Assembly: GCF_018449545.1 (NCBI RefSeq)
Contig: NZ_JAAVUR010000008.1
Coordinates: 264,475-328,474 of the forward strand
Length of the DNA stretch: 64,000 nt
Source of the DNA: Granulicella sp. dw_53
Lineage (GTDB): Bacteria; Acidobacteriota; Terriglobia; Terriglobales; Acidobacteriaceae
Direction: 5' to 3'
Shown here: piece by piece, positions 34,131 to 42,718 of the stretch
How positions within the stretch are numbered: the stretch's first letter is position 1
Layout of the letters: every line of letters starts with the position of its first letter
Translations under genes and position numbers: made by a program
The notes under the pieces: generated by a model
Databases searched by the model: none
What the model saw: only the letters and a program-made list of their open reading frames with translations
What the model was told of the DNA's origin: nothing

Positions 34131-35552
34131 ATGCTCGAGTGGATGCTCTTCCGCGCAATCATGGTGGCCTTCTTCATTCTGGCTACCAGCTTCTTCGTGG
34201 CTGCGGAGTTCGCCCTCGTCAGCGTTCGTGAGACTCGCATCCAGCAGCTCATCGCTTTGGGACGTCCCGGCGCTCGCACCGCCCTCCAGCTCAAACACTC
34301 CATCGACGAGTTCCTTCCCGCCGTTCAATTTGGGGTAACCCTTGCCAGCCTCGCTCTAGGCTGGGTAGGAGAGCCCGCCATTGCGGAGATCATTCTGCGC
34401 ATCGCCTCCACCTGGATGCCCGAATCGTCCGTGCACGCGATGGTCTACGCCCACACTACCGCCATCGTCCTCTCCTTCGCCCTTATTACGTATCTGGAAG
34501 TCCTGCTGGGGGAGCTGGTTCCTAAGTCCCTCGCCCTCCAGCGCGCCGAGCGCATCGCCTTGGCCGTGGCGGGGCCCATGGACGTCTTCATCCGCATCAC
34601 ACGGCCCGCCGTCCGCCTGATGAACTCCTCCGCCACCATGGTCCTGCGTCTCTTCCGCGCGCCTTTAAGCGGTGAGGGGGCGGTTCACTCGCCGGAGGAG
34701 CTGAAGCTCATCGCCACGGCCACCCGCCGCATGGGCCTCCTCCCGGTCTTTCAGGAAGAGATCATCCATCGCGCCATCGAGTTGAACCACGTCACGGTCC
34801 GCGAGATCATGACGCCCCGTGGCAAGATCTTCTCGTTACCCGCCGACATGCCTATCGAGCAGGCCAGCGCCCGCATCGTGGAGGAGCAGCACTCTCGCGT
34901 CCCCGTCTTCGACCCCGCAGGAGGACCCGAGCAGATCATCGGAGTCGTCTACTCCAAGGACATCTCCCGCCTCATGCACTTCCGCGCCGTCGCCCTGGGC
35001 CTCGGTGGCAGGCGCGACTCCGGCCTCACCCTGCGCCAGGTGATGCGCGACGTCGCCGTCGTTCCCGAGACCAAGCTCGCCGCCGAGCTATTGCAGGAGT
35101 TCCAGGAGCGCCGCCGCCAGATCGCGGTCGTCGTGGACGAGTTTGGCTCTACCGTCGGCATCGTCACCGCCGAGGATGCCCTCGAGCAGATCGTCGGCGA
35201 GCTCGAGGACGAGTTCGACATCGCCAGCCGCACCTCCAGCCTCAGCACCGCCGGCGTTCTCACGCTCGATGGGAGCGCCACCCTCCGCGACCTCAGCACC
35301 CAGCTCCGTTGGACCTTCCCCCGCGAGCCCGGCGTGGAGACCCTCGCCGGATTCCTTCTGCTGCACCTAGGGCACATCCCCCAAGTCGGGGAGAGCTTTG
35401 ACTTCGAGGGCCGCCGCTACACGATCGCTGAGATGGCAGGCCGCCGCATCGCCCGGGTCAACATTGAGACCCTGATCGCCCCAGGCCCAACGGACGCTCC
35501 TACCGCCACCCCGCCGCCCGAGTCAGACGCAGGCAGGGAAGTCACCGCATGA
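34131..35552 (+). CDS. CNNM/CBS-domain membrane protein, CorC/HlyC (hemolysin-like) family
   Basis: ATG 34131 gives 473 residues; an in-frame extension to 34095 adds 12 unlikely residues. The CNNM (DUF21) transmembrane domain begins MVAFFILATSFFVAAEFALVSVRE with three or four helices to about residue 150. A tandem CBS pair follows (IMTPRGKIFSLP, HSRVPVFDPA, EFGSTVGIVTAEDALEQIVG). The C-terminal CorC_HlyC transporter-associated domain ends near RIARVNIE. Family members are linked to Mg2+/Co2+ efflux rather than true haemolysis. The stop overlaps the next gene's ATG by 4 bases. Confidence 0.9.
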   Translation: MLEWMLFRAIMVAFFILATSFFVAAEFALVSVRETRIQQLIALGRPGARTALQLKHSIDEFLPAVQFGVTLASLALGWVGEPAIAEIILRIASTWMPESSVHAMVYAHTTAIVLSFALITYLEVLLGELVPKSLALQRAERIALAVAGPMDVFIRITRPAVRLMNSSATMVLRLFRAPLSGEGAVHSPEELKLIATATRRMGLLPVFQEEIIHRAIELNHVTVREIMTPRGKIFSLPADMPIEQASARIVEEQHSRVPVFDPAGGPEQIIGVVYSKDISRLMHFRAVALGLGGRRDSGLTLRQVMRDVAVVPETKLAAELLQEFQERRRQIAVVVDEFGSTVGIVTAEDALEQIVGELEDEFDIASRTSSLSTAGVLTLDGSATLRDLSTQLRWTFPREPGVETLAGFLLLHLGHIPQVGESFDFEGRRYTIAEMAGRRIARVNIETLIAPGPTDAPTATPPPESDAGREVTA

Positions 35553-36505
35553 AGCCCTCCGCGCTCTGGAAGCCGACCCGCCGCATCCTCCTCACCCTCC
35601 CCGTCCTCTGGGTGGTCGTGTCGGTCGTCTTCCTATTGATCCACCTCGTGCCCGGAGACCCCATCGTCCAGATGCTCGGCGAGGGCGCCACCGCCTCCGA
35701 CATCGACGCCCTGCGCCACTCCTACGGCCTCGACGCTCCCCTCGGCCAGCAGTACGCCCACTACTGGCACGGCATCCTTCACGCCGACCTCGGCCAGTCC
35801 CTGCGCCTGCACGACTCCGTGACCCGCCTCGTCGCCCAGCGTTACCCCTACACCCTCGCCCTCACCCTGGCCGCGCTTCTCATCGGCATCGCCGCCGCAG
35901 TTCCTGCGGGTGTGCTCTCAGCCCTCCACCGCTCCCGCTGGCAAGACCGAACCCTCGGAGTCGTCTCGCTGGTCGGCCTCTCCTTCCCCAACTTCGCTCT
36001 CGGCCCCATCCTCATCCTGCTGTTCTCCATCCGGCTTGGCTGGCTGCCCGTCTCCACCGCCGGAACCGGACCCATCTTCGGACAGGACTTCCTCCTCCAC
36101 CTCCTCCTTCCGGCCATCACTCTCGGCCTCTCGCTCGCCGCCATCCTCACCCGCATGGTTCGCACTGCGATGCTGGAGGAGCTCAGCCAGGACTACATTC
36201 GCACCGCCCGCGCCAAAGGCCTCACAGAGAATCAGGTCGTCTACCGCCACGCTCTTCGCAACGCGTTGATCCCCGTTCTCACGGTGGTGGGCCTCCAGTT
36301 CGGCAGCCTGCTCGCCGGAGCGATCGTCACGGAGACTATCTTCAGCTGGCCCGGAATAGGCCGCCTCACGCTCTCTGCGATCTCGAATCGCGACTACGCC
36401 CTCGTCCAGGGCTGCATCCTCACGGTGGGCCTGACCTACGTGGCGGTCAACCTCCTCACGGACGTCGCCTACACCCTGGCCAACCCCCGTCTTCGCCTCG
36501 AATAA
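35549..36505 (+). CDS. Peptide/nickel-type ABC transporter permease (DppB-like), orphan
   Basis: This 318-residue inner-membrane permease has the DppB/OppB architecture. It has a first helix (LTLPVLWVVVSVVFLLIHLVPGD), a periplasmic loop (GEGATASDIDALRHSYGLD) and the cytoplasmic coupling motif YIRTARAKGLTENQVVYRHALRNALIPV. The final helices (FSWPGIGRLTLSAISNRDY) are also typical. ATGA overlap ties it to the CorC-like gene. The usual partner genes for the second permease, ATPases and binding protein are not on either side. It therefore pairs with subunits encoded elsewhere, or belongs to an operon that was rearranged here. Confidence 0.88.
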   Translation: MKPSALWKPTRRILLTLPVLWVVVSVVFLLIHLVPGDPIVQMLGEGATASDIDALRHSYGLDAPLGQQYAHYWHGILHADLGQSLRLHDSVTRLVAQRYPYTLALTLAALLIGIAAAVPAGVLSALHRSRWQDRTLGVVSLVGLSFPNFALGPILILLFSIRLGWLPVSTAGTGPIFGQDFLLHLLLPAITLGLSLAAILTRMVRTAMLEELSQDYIRTARAKGLTENQVVYRHALRNALIPVLTVVGLQFGSLLAGAIVTETIFSWPGIGRLTLSAISNRDYALVQGCILTVGLTYVAVNLLTDVAYTLANPRLRLE

Positions 36506-36524
36506 GCTGCCCTGAAACGACGCC

Positions 36525-37199
36525 TCAGTCGGCTTCGGCGAGGGAGAATTTGTGGCGGACGTCGGAGCCGCGGACCCAGAAGATAACGTCTTCGGCGATG
36601 TTGGTGGCGTGGTCGGCGGCGCGCTCCAGGTTGCGCGAGACGATGATGGCGTTGAGGGCCTGACTGCTGACCATGGGGTGCTGCTGCATCACTTCGACGA
36701 GCTCGGCCTGTACGAGACGGTTCATCTCGTCGATCTCGTTGTCCATCTTGAGGACGGACTCGGCTAGTTTCGCGTCGGCCTCGAGCAAGGCTTGGATGGC
36801 GGTACGAATCATCATGCCGGCCTTCTCGCCCATCTCGGGAATGTCGACCGGGAGGGAGATCTCGGGGAGGTCGCGATTGGCCCGGGCACGCTGGGCGATG
36901 TTGGAGGCCTGGTCTCCGATGCGCTCGAGGTCTCCATTGATCTTGATGACGGAGAGGATGAAGCGGAGGTCGATGGCCATGGGCTGTTCCTTGGCGAGGA
37001 GATCGTAGGCCATGTCGTCGACGCTGGTCTCGGCGGCGTTGATGGCTGCCTCGATCTCGAAGACGTGCTCGCAGAGGCTCATGTCGGACTTGATGTAGGC
37101 CTCGAGGGAGAGTCCCAGCGCCTGCTGGGAGAGGGCAGCCATGGCCAGGAGTTTGTCCTTGAGGGCTACGAGTTGTTGCTGAAAATTAATGCGGGGCAT
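36525..37199 (-). CDS. phoU: Phosphate signalling protein PhoU
   Basis: This 224-residue all-helical protein is made of two three-helix PhoU repeats. Its conserved ligand motifs are DLRFILSVIKINGDLERIGDQASNIAQRA in the first half and NAIIVSRNLERAADHATNIAEDV in the second. PhoU links the Pst transporter to PhoR-type signalling and limits phosphate uptake. No pst genes or phoR/phoB are within this window. It converges on the orphan permease with 20 bases between stops. Confidence 0.95.
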   Translation of the reverse strand: MPRINFQQQLVALKDKLLAMAALSQQALGLSLEAYIKSDMSLCEHVFEIEAAINAAETSVDDMAYDLLAKEQPMAIDLRFILSVIKINGDLERIGDQASNIAQRARANRDLPEISLPVDIPEMGEKAGMMIRTAIQALLEADAKLAESVLKMDNEIDEMNRLVQAELVEVMQQHPMVSSQALNAIIVSRNLERAADHATNIAEDVIFWVRGSDVRHKFSLAEAD

Positions 37200-37316
37200 G
37201 GAAGCTTCATCCCTCGGAGTAGTGACCTTCCTATTGTGACGCAGGGATGAATAAGGAGTGATGAATATTCGGAACGACGTTTGCGATGTTGGTACGTTTT
37301 CGGGACTTAGGGGCGA

Positions 37317-40300
37317 CTAGGGGTAGAGGAGATAGAGCTGGCGCCGGCGCTTGAAGTCGTTGAGATCGGCGGCCCAGGAGGCGGCGATGGCATGCGGGTC
37401 TTCATTGTTGCTCAAAGCCTGCATGGTGTTCACGCTGGCGACGAGGGTCTTGGCGCGGCCGAGGTTGAAGCGTGTGGGATAGAGATGATGGAGCGCGGAG
37501 AGCAGCTCAATCCCTAGCTCGGGGGTGTCGAGGGCGTTGCGGTCGGTGGTGGTGAGGGCGATGCCCTGGATGGTCTGGCCGTGACCGGGGTAGTGGTTGG
37601 AGTCTTCGGCTACGACGAAGCTGGTGGAGGCGAAGGCGACTCCGGGGATGTGGCGAGCGGTGAGGTAGGCGGCGAGGGCGGCGCCGTCGATCTGATCTTC
37701 AGGGGCACAGGGACCGAGCGGAGCCTTCTTGGCAGCGGATTTCAGGGGAGTCCAGCAGGCTCCGAGGTGCTGAAAGGGAGTGTCGGTGCCGCGTCCTACG
37801 GAGACGTTTGTGCCTTCGATCATGCCGACGCCGGGATAGAGGATGGCGGCGGTGGGAGACTTGAGGTTTGGGCTGGGGTTGATCCAGGGGAGGTGAGTGT
37901 CTTCGAAGTACTGGTCGCGGGTCCAGTGCTCCATACGCACGACGGTGAGGGGGACGGAGAGTGGGGCAAAGACGTTGGGAGATGCAGGACTGGGAAGGCG
38001 GCGTTCGCCGTTGATATAGCGGGCGAGCTCTCCAAAGGTGAGGCCGTGGCGGATGGGGAGAGGCATGTAGTCGGTGTAGGATTCGAGGCCGGGATCGGAG
38101 ACAGGGCCCTGGACCTTCTCGCCGCCGACGAGGTTGGGGCGGTCGAGGATGACGATCTCGAGGTTGTGGCGATATTGATCGCGCTCCGCAGCGGCAGCTT
38201 CGAGGAAGTACCCCATGGCGGCCTCGTAGGTCCAAAAGCGAACCCCGGCGTCCTGGAGGTCGATGACGACAGCGTCGAGGTCCTTGAGGGAGTCGTGGGT
38301 TGGGCGGCGGTCGGACTCTTTGCCCCCGTAGAGACTGATGACGGGGAGGAGCGTGGCGGGGTCGGTGTCGTTGGAGAGGTGGAGGTCGTCGTGGGTTCCG
38401 GAGATGCCGTGCTCGGGGGAGAAGATGGTCTTCAGCGTTAGACCGGGAACGGCTTTGGAGGCGTCGGTGAAGAGGAGATCGATGGTGCGGTGGCCGTGGG
38501 CGTCGACACCGTTCTGATTGGTGAGGACGCCAAGAGCGAGGTGGTTTTGGTGGTGGGTGGCCACCTCAGTTAGGGCCGCGTAGTGCGTGGATTCGAGGAC
38601 GTCGATGCCGGTGAGTGTCGGGGTGGAGGTGGAGCCCGATACGCTACGGGCAGCTACGACCTCAGGGGACGATTGCGGCAGTGTCGGCAGGCCGAGAGCT
38701 TGGGCGGCTGCGGTAGCAACCTGGCCGCGAAGAGGGCTGATGGGAGCTCCGCCACGCGGGTGGATGGCGTTGGCGAGGAGCACGACGTAGCTGTTGCTGG
38801 CAGGGTCCATCCAGAGAGTGGTTCCAGTGAAGCCGGTGTGTCCAAAGCTGCCGATGGGAAAGATGCTGCCGCGAGGACGGGAGAAGGCGGTGTTGATGTC
38901 CCAGCCGAAGCCGCGGGTAGCGATGCCTTTGCTGGGCTGGCCGTCGGGGGTGAAGACGGTCGCTCCGGACTGGGCGGTGGCGGGCTGCTCAGGCGTGGTC
39001 ATGAGCTTCAGGGTGGATTGTTTGAGTGGGAAAGGGCCTGTGTTGAAGAGGAGCTTATCGAGCAGGGCCTGGGCGTAGAGGCCGACGTCATGCGCGGTGG
39101 AGAAGACGCCGGCATGACCGGCTACTCCGCCCATGCGCCGTGTAGTGGGGTCGTGGACCACTGCGCGTAAAAGATGATCGTAGTCAGGATTTGTAGCTGG
39201 AGTGCCTTCGTTGTCATGGGCGGTGGGTGCGGTGCGGGGGATCATGAGGTCGGCAACCCAGCTATCTCCCAGGCAGTCCCAAACTGAGCCGAGTCCGTCC
39301 GTTCGAGGCGGATTCATCACGACTGCCGCACCTAGTAGATGGTTCGTACCGCAGATGCGGTCGGCAGGATAGTAGGCAGTGTCTGTCATGTGGAGTGGGA
39401 GGAAAATCTCCATCTGAGCATAGCTACTCAATGTCGTGCCGCTAATCTTTTCTACGAGCGCTCCAAGGGTGATGAAGTTAATGTCGGAGTACTTGAAGGT
39501 CAGCCCCGGTGGTCCGTAGAGAGTGGAGTTCATGGCGCGACGGATGCCTTCAGCCTTGTTAGGAGCGGCGAGGCCCCAAGGGTCTTTGAGGTCGACGTCT
39601 TCAGGCAGGCCCGAGTAGTGGGTTAAAAGCTCGCGGATGGTGACTTTTTCTTTGCCGTTCACGGCGAACTCGGGGAGGTACTTGGCGACGGGATCGTCGA
39701 ACTGGAGCTTGCCTGCCTCGTAGAGCTGCATGATGGCGGTGGCGGTGGAGAGGCACTTACTAAGCGAGGCCATATCGAAGATGGTCTCTTCGATCATGGG
39801 TTCGGCAGGGGATGGCTTGCCGTAGATGTCGGGCTCTCCGGCAAGTTTGCGACTGCCATAGGCGCGGTGGAAGACGATCTGGTCGTTGTGGCCGACGAGG
39901 ACTACCGCGCCGGGGAGTTTGTGGGCGGCGATGGCTTCGTTGACGAGGGTGTCGATAGAGGCGAAGTTTGGGGTGGCTTGGCCAACCGCGTAATGGCCGA
40001 GGCTGAGGCAGAAGAGGAACGCGGCTACAGTGACTGCCTTGCGTGTCGATTGTTTCCGAAAGATGAGGCTGGCGAGGGAGCCGACGACGAAGGTGACGAT
40101 GGCTCCGATGAGGACGTACCAGGTGAAGGCCACTTTAGGAATTCTGTCGAGCAAGTAAGCCGTCTTCGTGGGTGTGGTGAAGGTCAAGCCGGAGTTGAAG
40201 ACGATGGCCTTCGGTTGCAGCCAGAGCGCAAGGTTGAGGGCGAAGCCACAGACCATTCCGATGATCGAGCCCCACTGAGTTGCGAAGCGGGTGAGGGTCC

Positions 40301-41645
40301 CGAGCAGGAAGACTCCGAGCAGGCAGCCGTAAGCGACAGAGGCGATGGAGAGGCCCGTCTCCACGACGTGGCCTTTGCCGCCGCTGTGGACGCTGTAGAC
40401 CGCGATGGCGAAGAGGACGATGGCCCACCAGACGGTGCTGGCGCGGGAGATGAGCATCCGTTCGCGGTCGTCGGCCTGGGGTCGGAGGTGCATGTAGAAG
40501 TCCACGACCGTGGTGCTGGAAAGCGAGTTGAGCGCGGCGGAGAGGTTGGACATCGCGGCTGCCAGGATCGCTGCGATGAGGAGTCCGGCGATGCCGATCG
40601 GCATCTGTTGGACGATGAAGGTGGGGAAGATGCGATCCGCACTGCTGAAGCTTTGCGGATGGAGGCCGTAGAAGACGAAGAGCCCGGCTCCGATCAGAAG
40701 GAAGAGGGTGAACTGGAGGAGGATGATGAGTCCGGAGGAGAGCAGGGCGAGGCGGGACTCGCCGAGGTTGCGGGCGGCGAGCATGCGCTGGACCATGAGT
40801 TGGTCGGTTCCGTGGGAGGCCATGGTCAGGAAGGTGCCGCCTAGGAGCCCGGCCCAGAAGGTATAGGACTGGGTGAGGTTGAAGGCAAAGTTGAAGAGAT
40901 GGAACTTGCCCGCGGCTCCGGCGACCTCGTGAATCTGCGACCAGCCTCCGGGGATGTGGTTGCCCAGGGTGAAGATGGCGACGAGGGTTCCGCCGATGTA
41001 GATTGCCATCTGCACGACGTCGGTCCAGATGACGGCGGCCATACCGCCCTCAAACGTATAGAGGAGGGTGAGGATGGAGATGATGGCGATGGAGAGGGTG
41101 TCGTCGGTGCCGATGGCGATGCCTACGACGATGGAGATCGCGAAGACACGCACGCCCTCGGCGGCGGCCCGGGTGAGGAGGAAGAGGCCGGCGGTGACTT
41201 TGTGCAGCGTAGGGCCGAAGCGCTGGTCGATGAGCTGGTAGGCAGTGAGCATCCGGCCCTGGAAGTATCTGGGCAGGAAGATGAGCGCGACGACGACGCG
41301 GCCGAGCAGGTAGCCGAGGACGATCTGGAGAAAGCCGAAGTCTCCGGCGAAGGCGACACCAGGAACCGAGATGATGGTGAGGGTGGAGGTCTCGGCGGAG
41401 ACGATGGAGAGAGCGATGGCCCACCAGGGAACGGTGTTGTTGGCGAGGAAATAGTTCTTGAGCGACTTGTCGGGCTTGCCGTCCGCGCCGGTTGCGCTCG
41501 ATTTGCGGAAGCGCAATCCGAAGAGGGTGATGCCGAGGAGATAGACGACGATGAGGGCAAGATCGAAGGGGTGGAGGCGAGACGTGGTGGGAGACGCGAT
41601 CAGTGCGGCGAATTCGCCGGGCAAATTGGTGGTCAGACTGGTCAA
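37317..41645 (-). CDS. Three-part fusion: Na+/solute symporter - serine hydrolase - NamZ (DUF1343) exo-N-acetylmuramidase
   Basis: One uninterrupted 1442-codon frame starts at TTG 41645, with AGGAGA eight bases upstream. Residues 25-530 are an SSS symporter with about 13 helices (YFLANNTVPWWAIALS, SAETSTLT, ASHGTDQLMVQRMLAARN). RKQSTRK and a further hydrophobic stretch (537-555, AVTVAAFLFCLSLGHYAVGQ) then look like a former signal peptide. Residues 560-985 are a beta-lactamase-like serine hydrolase with SLSK at 627-630, YSD(I)N at 719-723 and HTG at 936-938. Residues 1010-1442 are DUF1343/NamZ, with FSPEHG (Glu1078), VIDLQDAGVRFWTY and LDRPNLVGG. NamZ enzymes remove MurNAc from peptidoglycan ends. 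By the positive-inside rule the extra helix puts both enzymes in the periplasm, joined to an importer. The divergent gene is a MurK-like kinase. Confidence 0.88.
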   Translation of the reverse strand: MTSLTTNLPGEFAALIASPTTSRLHPFDLALIVVYLLGITLFGLRFRKSSATGADGKPDKSLKNYFLANNTVPWWAIALSIVSAETSTLTIISVPGVAFAGDFGFLQIVLGYLLGRVVVALIFLPRYFQGRMLTAYQLIDQRFGPTLHKVTAGLFLLTRAAAEGVRVFAISIVVGIAIGTDDTLSIAIISILTLLYTFEGGMAAVIWTDVVQMAIYIGGTLVAIFTLGNHIPGGWSQIHEVAGAAGKFHLFNFAFNLTQSYTFWAGLLGGTFLTMASHGTDQLMVQRMLAARNLGESRLALLSSGLIILLQFTLFLLIGAGLFVFYGLHPQSFSSADRIFPTFIVQQMPIGIAGLLIAAILAAAMSNLSAALNSLSSTTVVDFYMHLRPQADDRERMLISRASTVWWAIVLFAIAVYSVHSGGKGHVVETGLSIASVAYGCLLGVFLLGTLTRFATQWGSIIGMVCGFALNLALWLQPKAIVFNSGLTFTTPTKTAYLLDRIPKVAFTWYVLIGAIVTFVVGSLASLIFRKQSTRKAVTVAAFLFCLSLGHYAVGQATPNFASIDTLVNEAIAAHKLPGAVVLVGHNDQIVFHRAYGSRKLAGEPDIYGKPSPAEPMIEETIFDMASLSKCLSTATAIMQLYEAGKLQFDDPVAKYLPEFAVNGKEKVTIRELLTHYSGLPEDVDLKDPWGLAAPNKAEGIRRAMNSTLYGPPGLTFKYSDINFITLGALVEKISGTTLSSYAQMEIFLPLHMTDTAYYPADRICGTNHLLGAAVVMNPPRTDGLGSVWDCLGDSWVADLMIPRTAPTAHDNEGTPATNPDYDHLLRAVVHDPTTRRMGGVAGHAGVFSTAHDVGLYAQALLDKLLFNTGPFPLKQSTLKLMTTPEQPATAQSGATVFTPDGQPSKGIATRGFGWDINTAFSRPRGSIFPIGSFGHTGFTGTTLWMDPASNSYVVLLANAIHPRGGAPISPLRGQVATAAAQALGLPTLPQSSPEVVAARSVSGSTSTPTLTGIDVLESTHYAALTEVATHHQNHLALGVLTNQNGVDAHGHRTIDLLFTDASKAVPGLTLKTIFSPEHGISGTHDDLHLSNDTDPATLLPVISLYGGKESDRRPTHDSLKDLDAVVIDLQDAGVRFWTYEAAMGYFLEAAAAERDQYRHNLEIVILDRPNLVGGEKVQGPVSDPGLESYTDYMPLPIRHGLTFGELARYINGERRLPSPASPNVFAPLSVPLTVVRMEHWTRDQYFEDTHLPWINPSPNLKSPTAAILYPGVGMIEGTNVSVGRGTDTPFQHLGACWTPLKSAAKKAPLGPCAPEDQIDGAALAAYLTARHIPGVAFASTSFVVAEDSNHYPGHGQTIQGIALTTTDRNALDTPELGIELLSALHHLYPTRFNLGRAKTLVASVNTMQALSNNEDPHAIAASWAADLNDFKRRRQLYLLYP

Positions 41646-41738
41646 ATTACATCTCTCCTGATGCCCGCTTCACGGATGAAGGTTATGATAACGGGCTTAG
41701 CGCATTGCTGCGGATTTGATTGACGGGGGAGTTAGGAC

Positions 41739-42665
41739 TTGGCTTACTTTTTGGCTTTGGATGCAGGTGGAACGAAGACAACGTGTGTTTTGGCGGACGA
41801 GACCAAGATTCTGGCGAGGGCGAGTACCGGAAGCGTCAAGTTGATGCGGGTAGGGGAGGAGGAGGCAACCACCCGCTTGCTCCGGTTGGTGGAGGAGGTG
41901 TCCAGCAAGGCCGGCGTTCCTCTGAAAGAGGTAAAGCAGACGTGCATGGGGCTGTCCGGTCTGTCGATTGCCGTGGTGAGGGAGTGGGCGGATACGACGC
42001 TGCGCAGCGTCGTGGGTGGAGAGGTGGAGTTAGTTGGAGACGAGGAGATCGCGCTGGATGCGGCCTTTCAGGGCGGCGCGGGGATTCTGGTAATTGCCGG
42101 GACGGGATCGAATATCGTCGGACGCGTGGTGGTGCATGCGTCGGGCGACACGGAGACGGTCGCGAAGTACTGGGTGGGAGGCTGGGGTCCGGCGCTGGGG
42201 GATGAGGGATCGGGGTATTGGATCGGACTGGAAGGGGTGAAGGCGGGGTTATGGGCGCACGACCGGAATGTGCCCACGACGCTGCTGGATGCGATCCAGG
42301 TGTTCTGGGGGTTGGAGTCTCTCGGTGAGTTGGTAGAGAAGGGAAACGAGCACCCGGACTTCGCCGCGCTCGCTCCGGTGGTGGTGCAGTGCGCGGAGGA
42401 GGGCGACGAGCTGGCGATGGCGGTCTTGGAGCGGGCAGGGCAGGAGCTCGCGGAGCAGGTGGCTCTGGTGCATGTGAAGATGCTGGAGGCGGGCGATATC
42501 GGAGTTATCGGCGTGGCTTACACCGGGAGCGTGCTGGAGCGTATCCAAGTGGTGCGGGAGGCGATGGCAGAGGCGCTGAAGGAGACTGCACCGGATGTCA
42601 AGGTGATGGATGGGGCTGTAGATCCTTTGGAAGGCGCTCTGTGGCGGGCCCGGAGTGAGGCTTAG
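41739..42665 (+). CDS. BadF/BadG/BcrA/BcrD-type kinase, likely N-acetylglucosamine/N-acetylmuramate kinase (MurK-like)
   Basis: This 308-residue protein has an actin-like ATPase fold. The phosphate-1 motif FLALDAGGTKTTCVLAD is at residues 4-20, AGTGSNIVGR at about residue 124, and WGPALGDEGSGYWIGLEG at about 149, the usual signature of this sugar-kinase branch. TTG 41739 with GGAGTTAGGAC upstream is the start. Members include GlcNAc kinases and the MurNAc/GlcNAc kinase MurK. Divergence by 93 bases from a NamZ-symporter fusion makes an amino sugar from peptidoglycan the likely substrate. This is inference from family and context; specificity is not readable from the sequence. Confidence 0.8.
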   Translation: MAYFLALDAGGTKTTCVLADETKILARASTGSVKLMRVGEEEATTRLLRLVEEVSSKAGVPLKEVKQTCMGLSGLSIAVVREWADTTLRSVVGGEVELVGDEEIALDAAFQGGAGILVIAGTGSNIVGRVVVHASGDTETVAKYWVGGWGPALGDEGSGYWIGLEGVKAGLWAHDRNVPTTLLDAIQVFWGLESLGELVEKGNEHPDFAALAPVVVQCAEEGDELAMAVLERAGQELAEQVALVHVKMLEAGDIGVIGVAYTGSVLERIQVVREAMAEALKETAPDVKVMDGAVDPLEGALWRARSEA

Positions 42666-42718
42666 GTCGAGGCTCCGGCTTGAATGTGACTTATTTTGAT
42701 CCGAACGAAAGGTTGAGC

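Noticed and set aside
39867..41723. Two long acidic plus-strand frames (325 and 274 codons) opposite the fusion gene
   Set aside because: Asp/Glu/Gly-rich strings typical of the complement of Leu/Ala/Ser codons; the minus strand carries three recognisable domains.
41646..41738. sigma-54 promoter or MurR-like operator between the fusion and the kinase
   Set aside because: Only TATGAT/TATCAT-like -10 sequences and a short GCCCG/CGGGC inverted repeat are present; no convincing -35 or sigma-54 pair.
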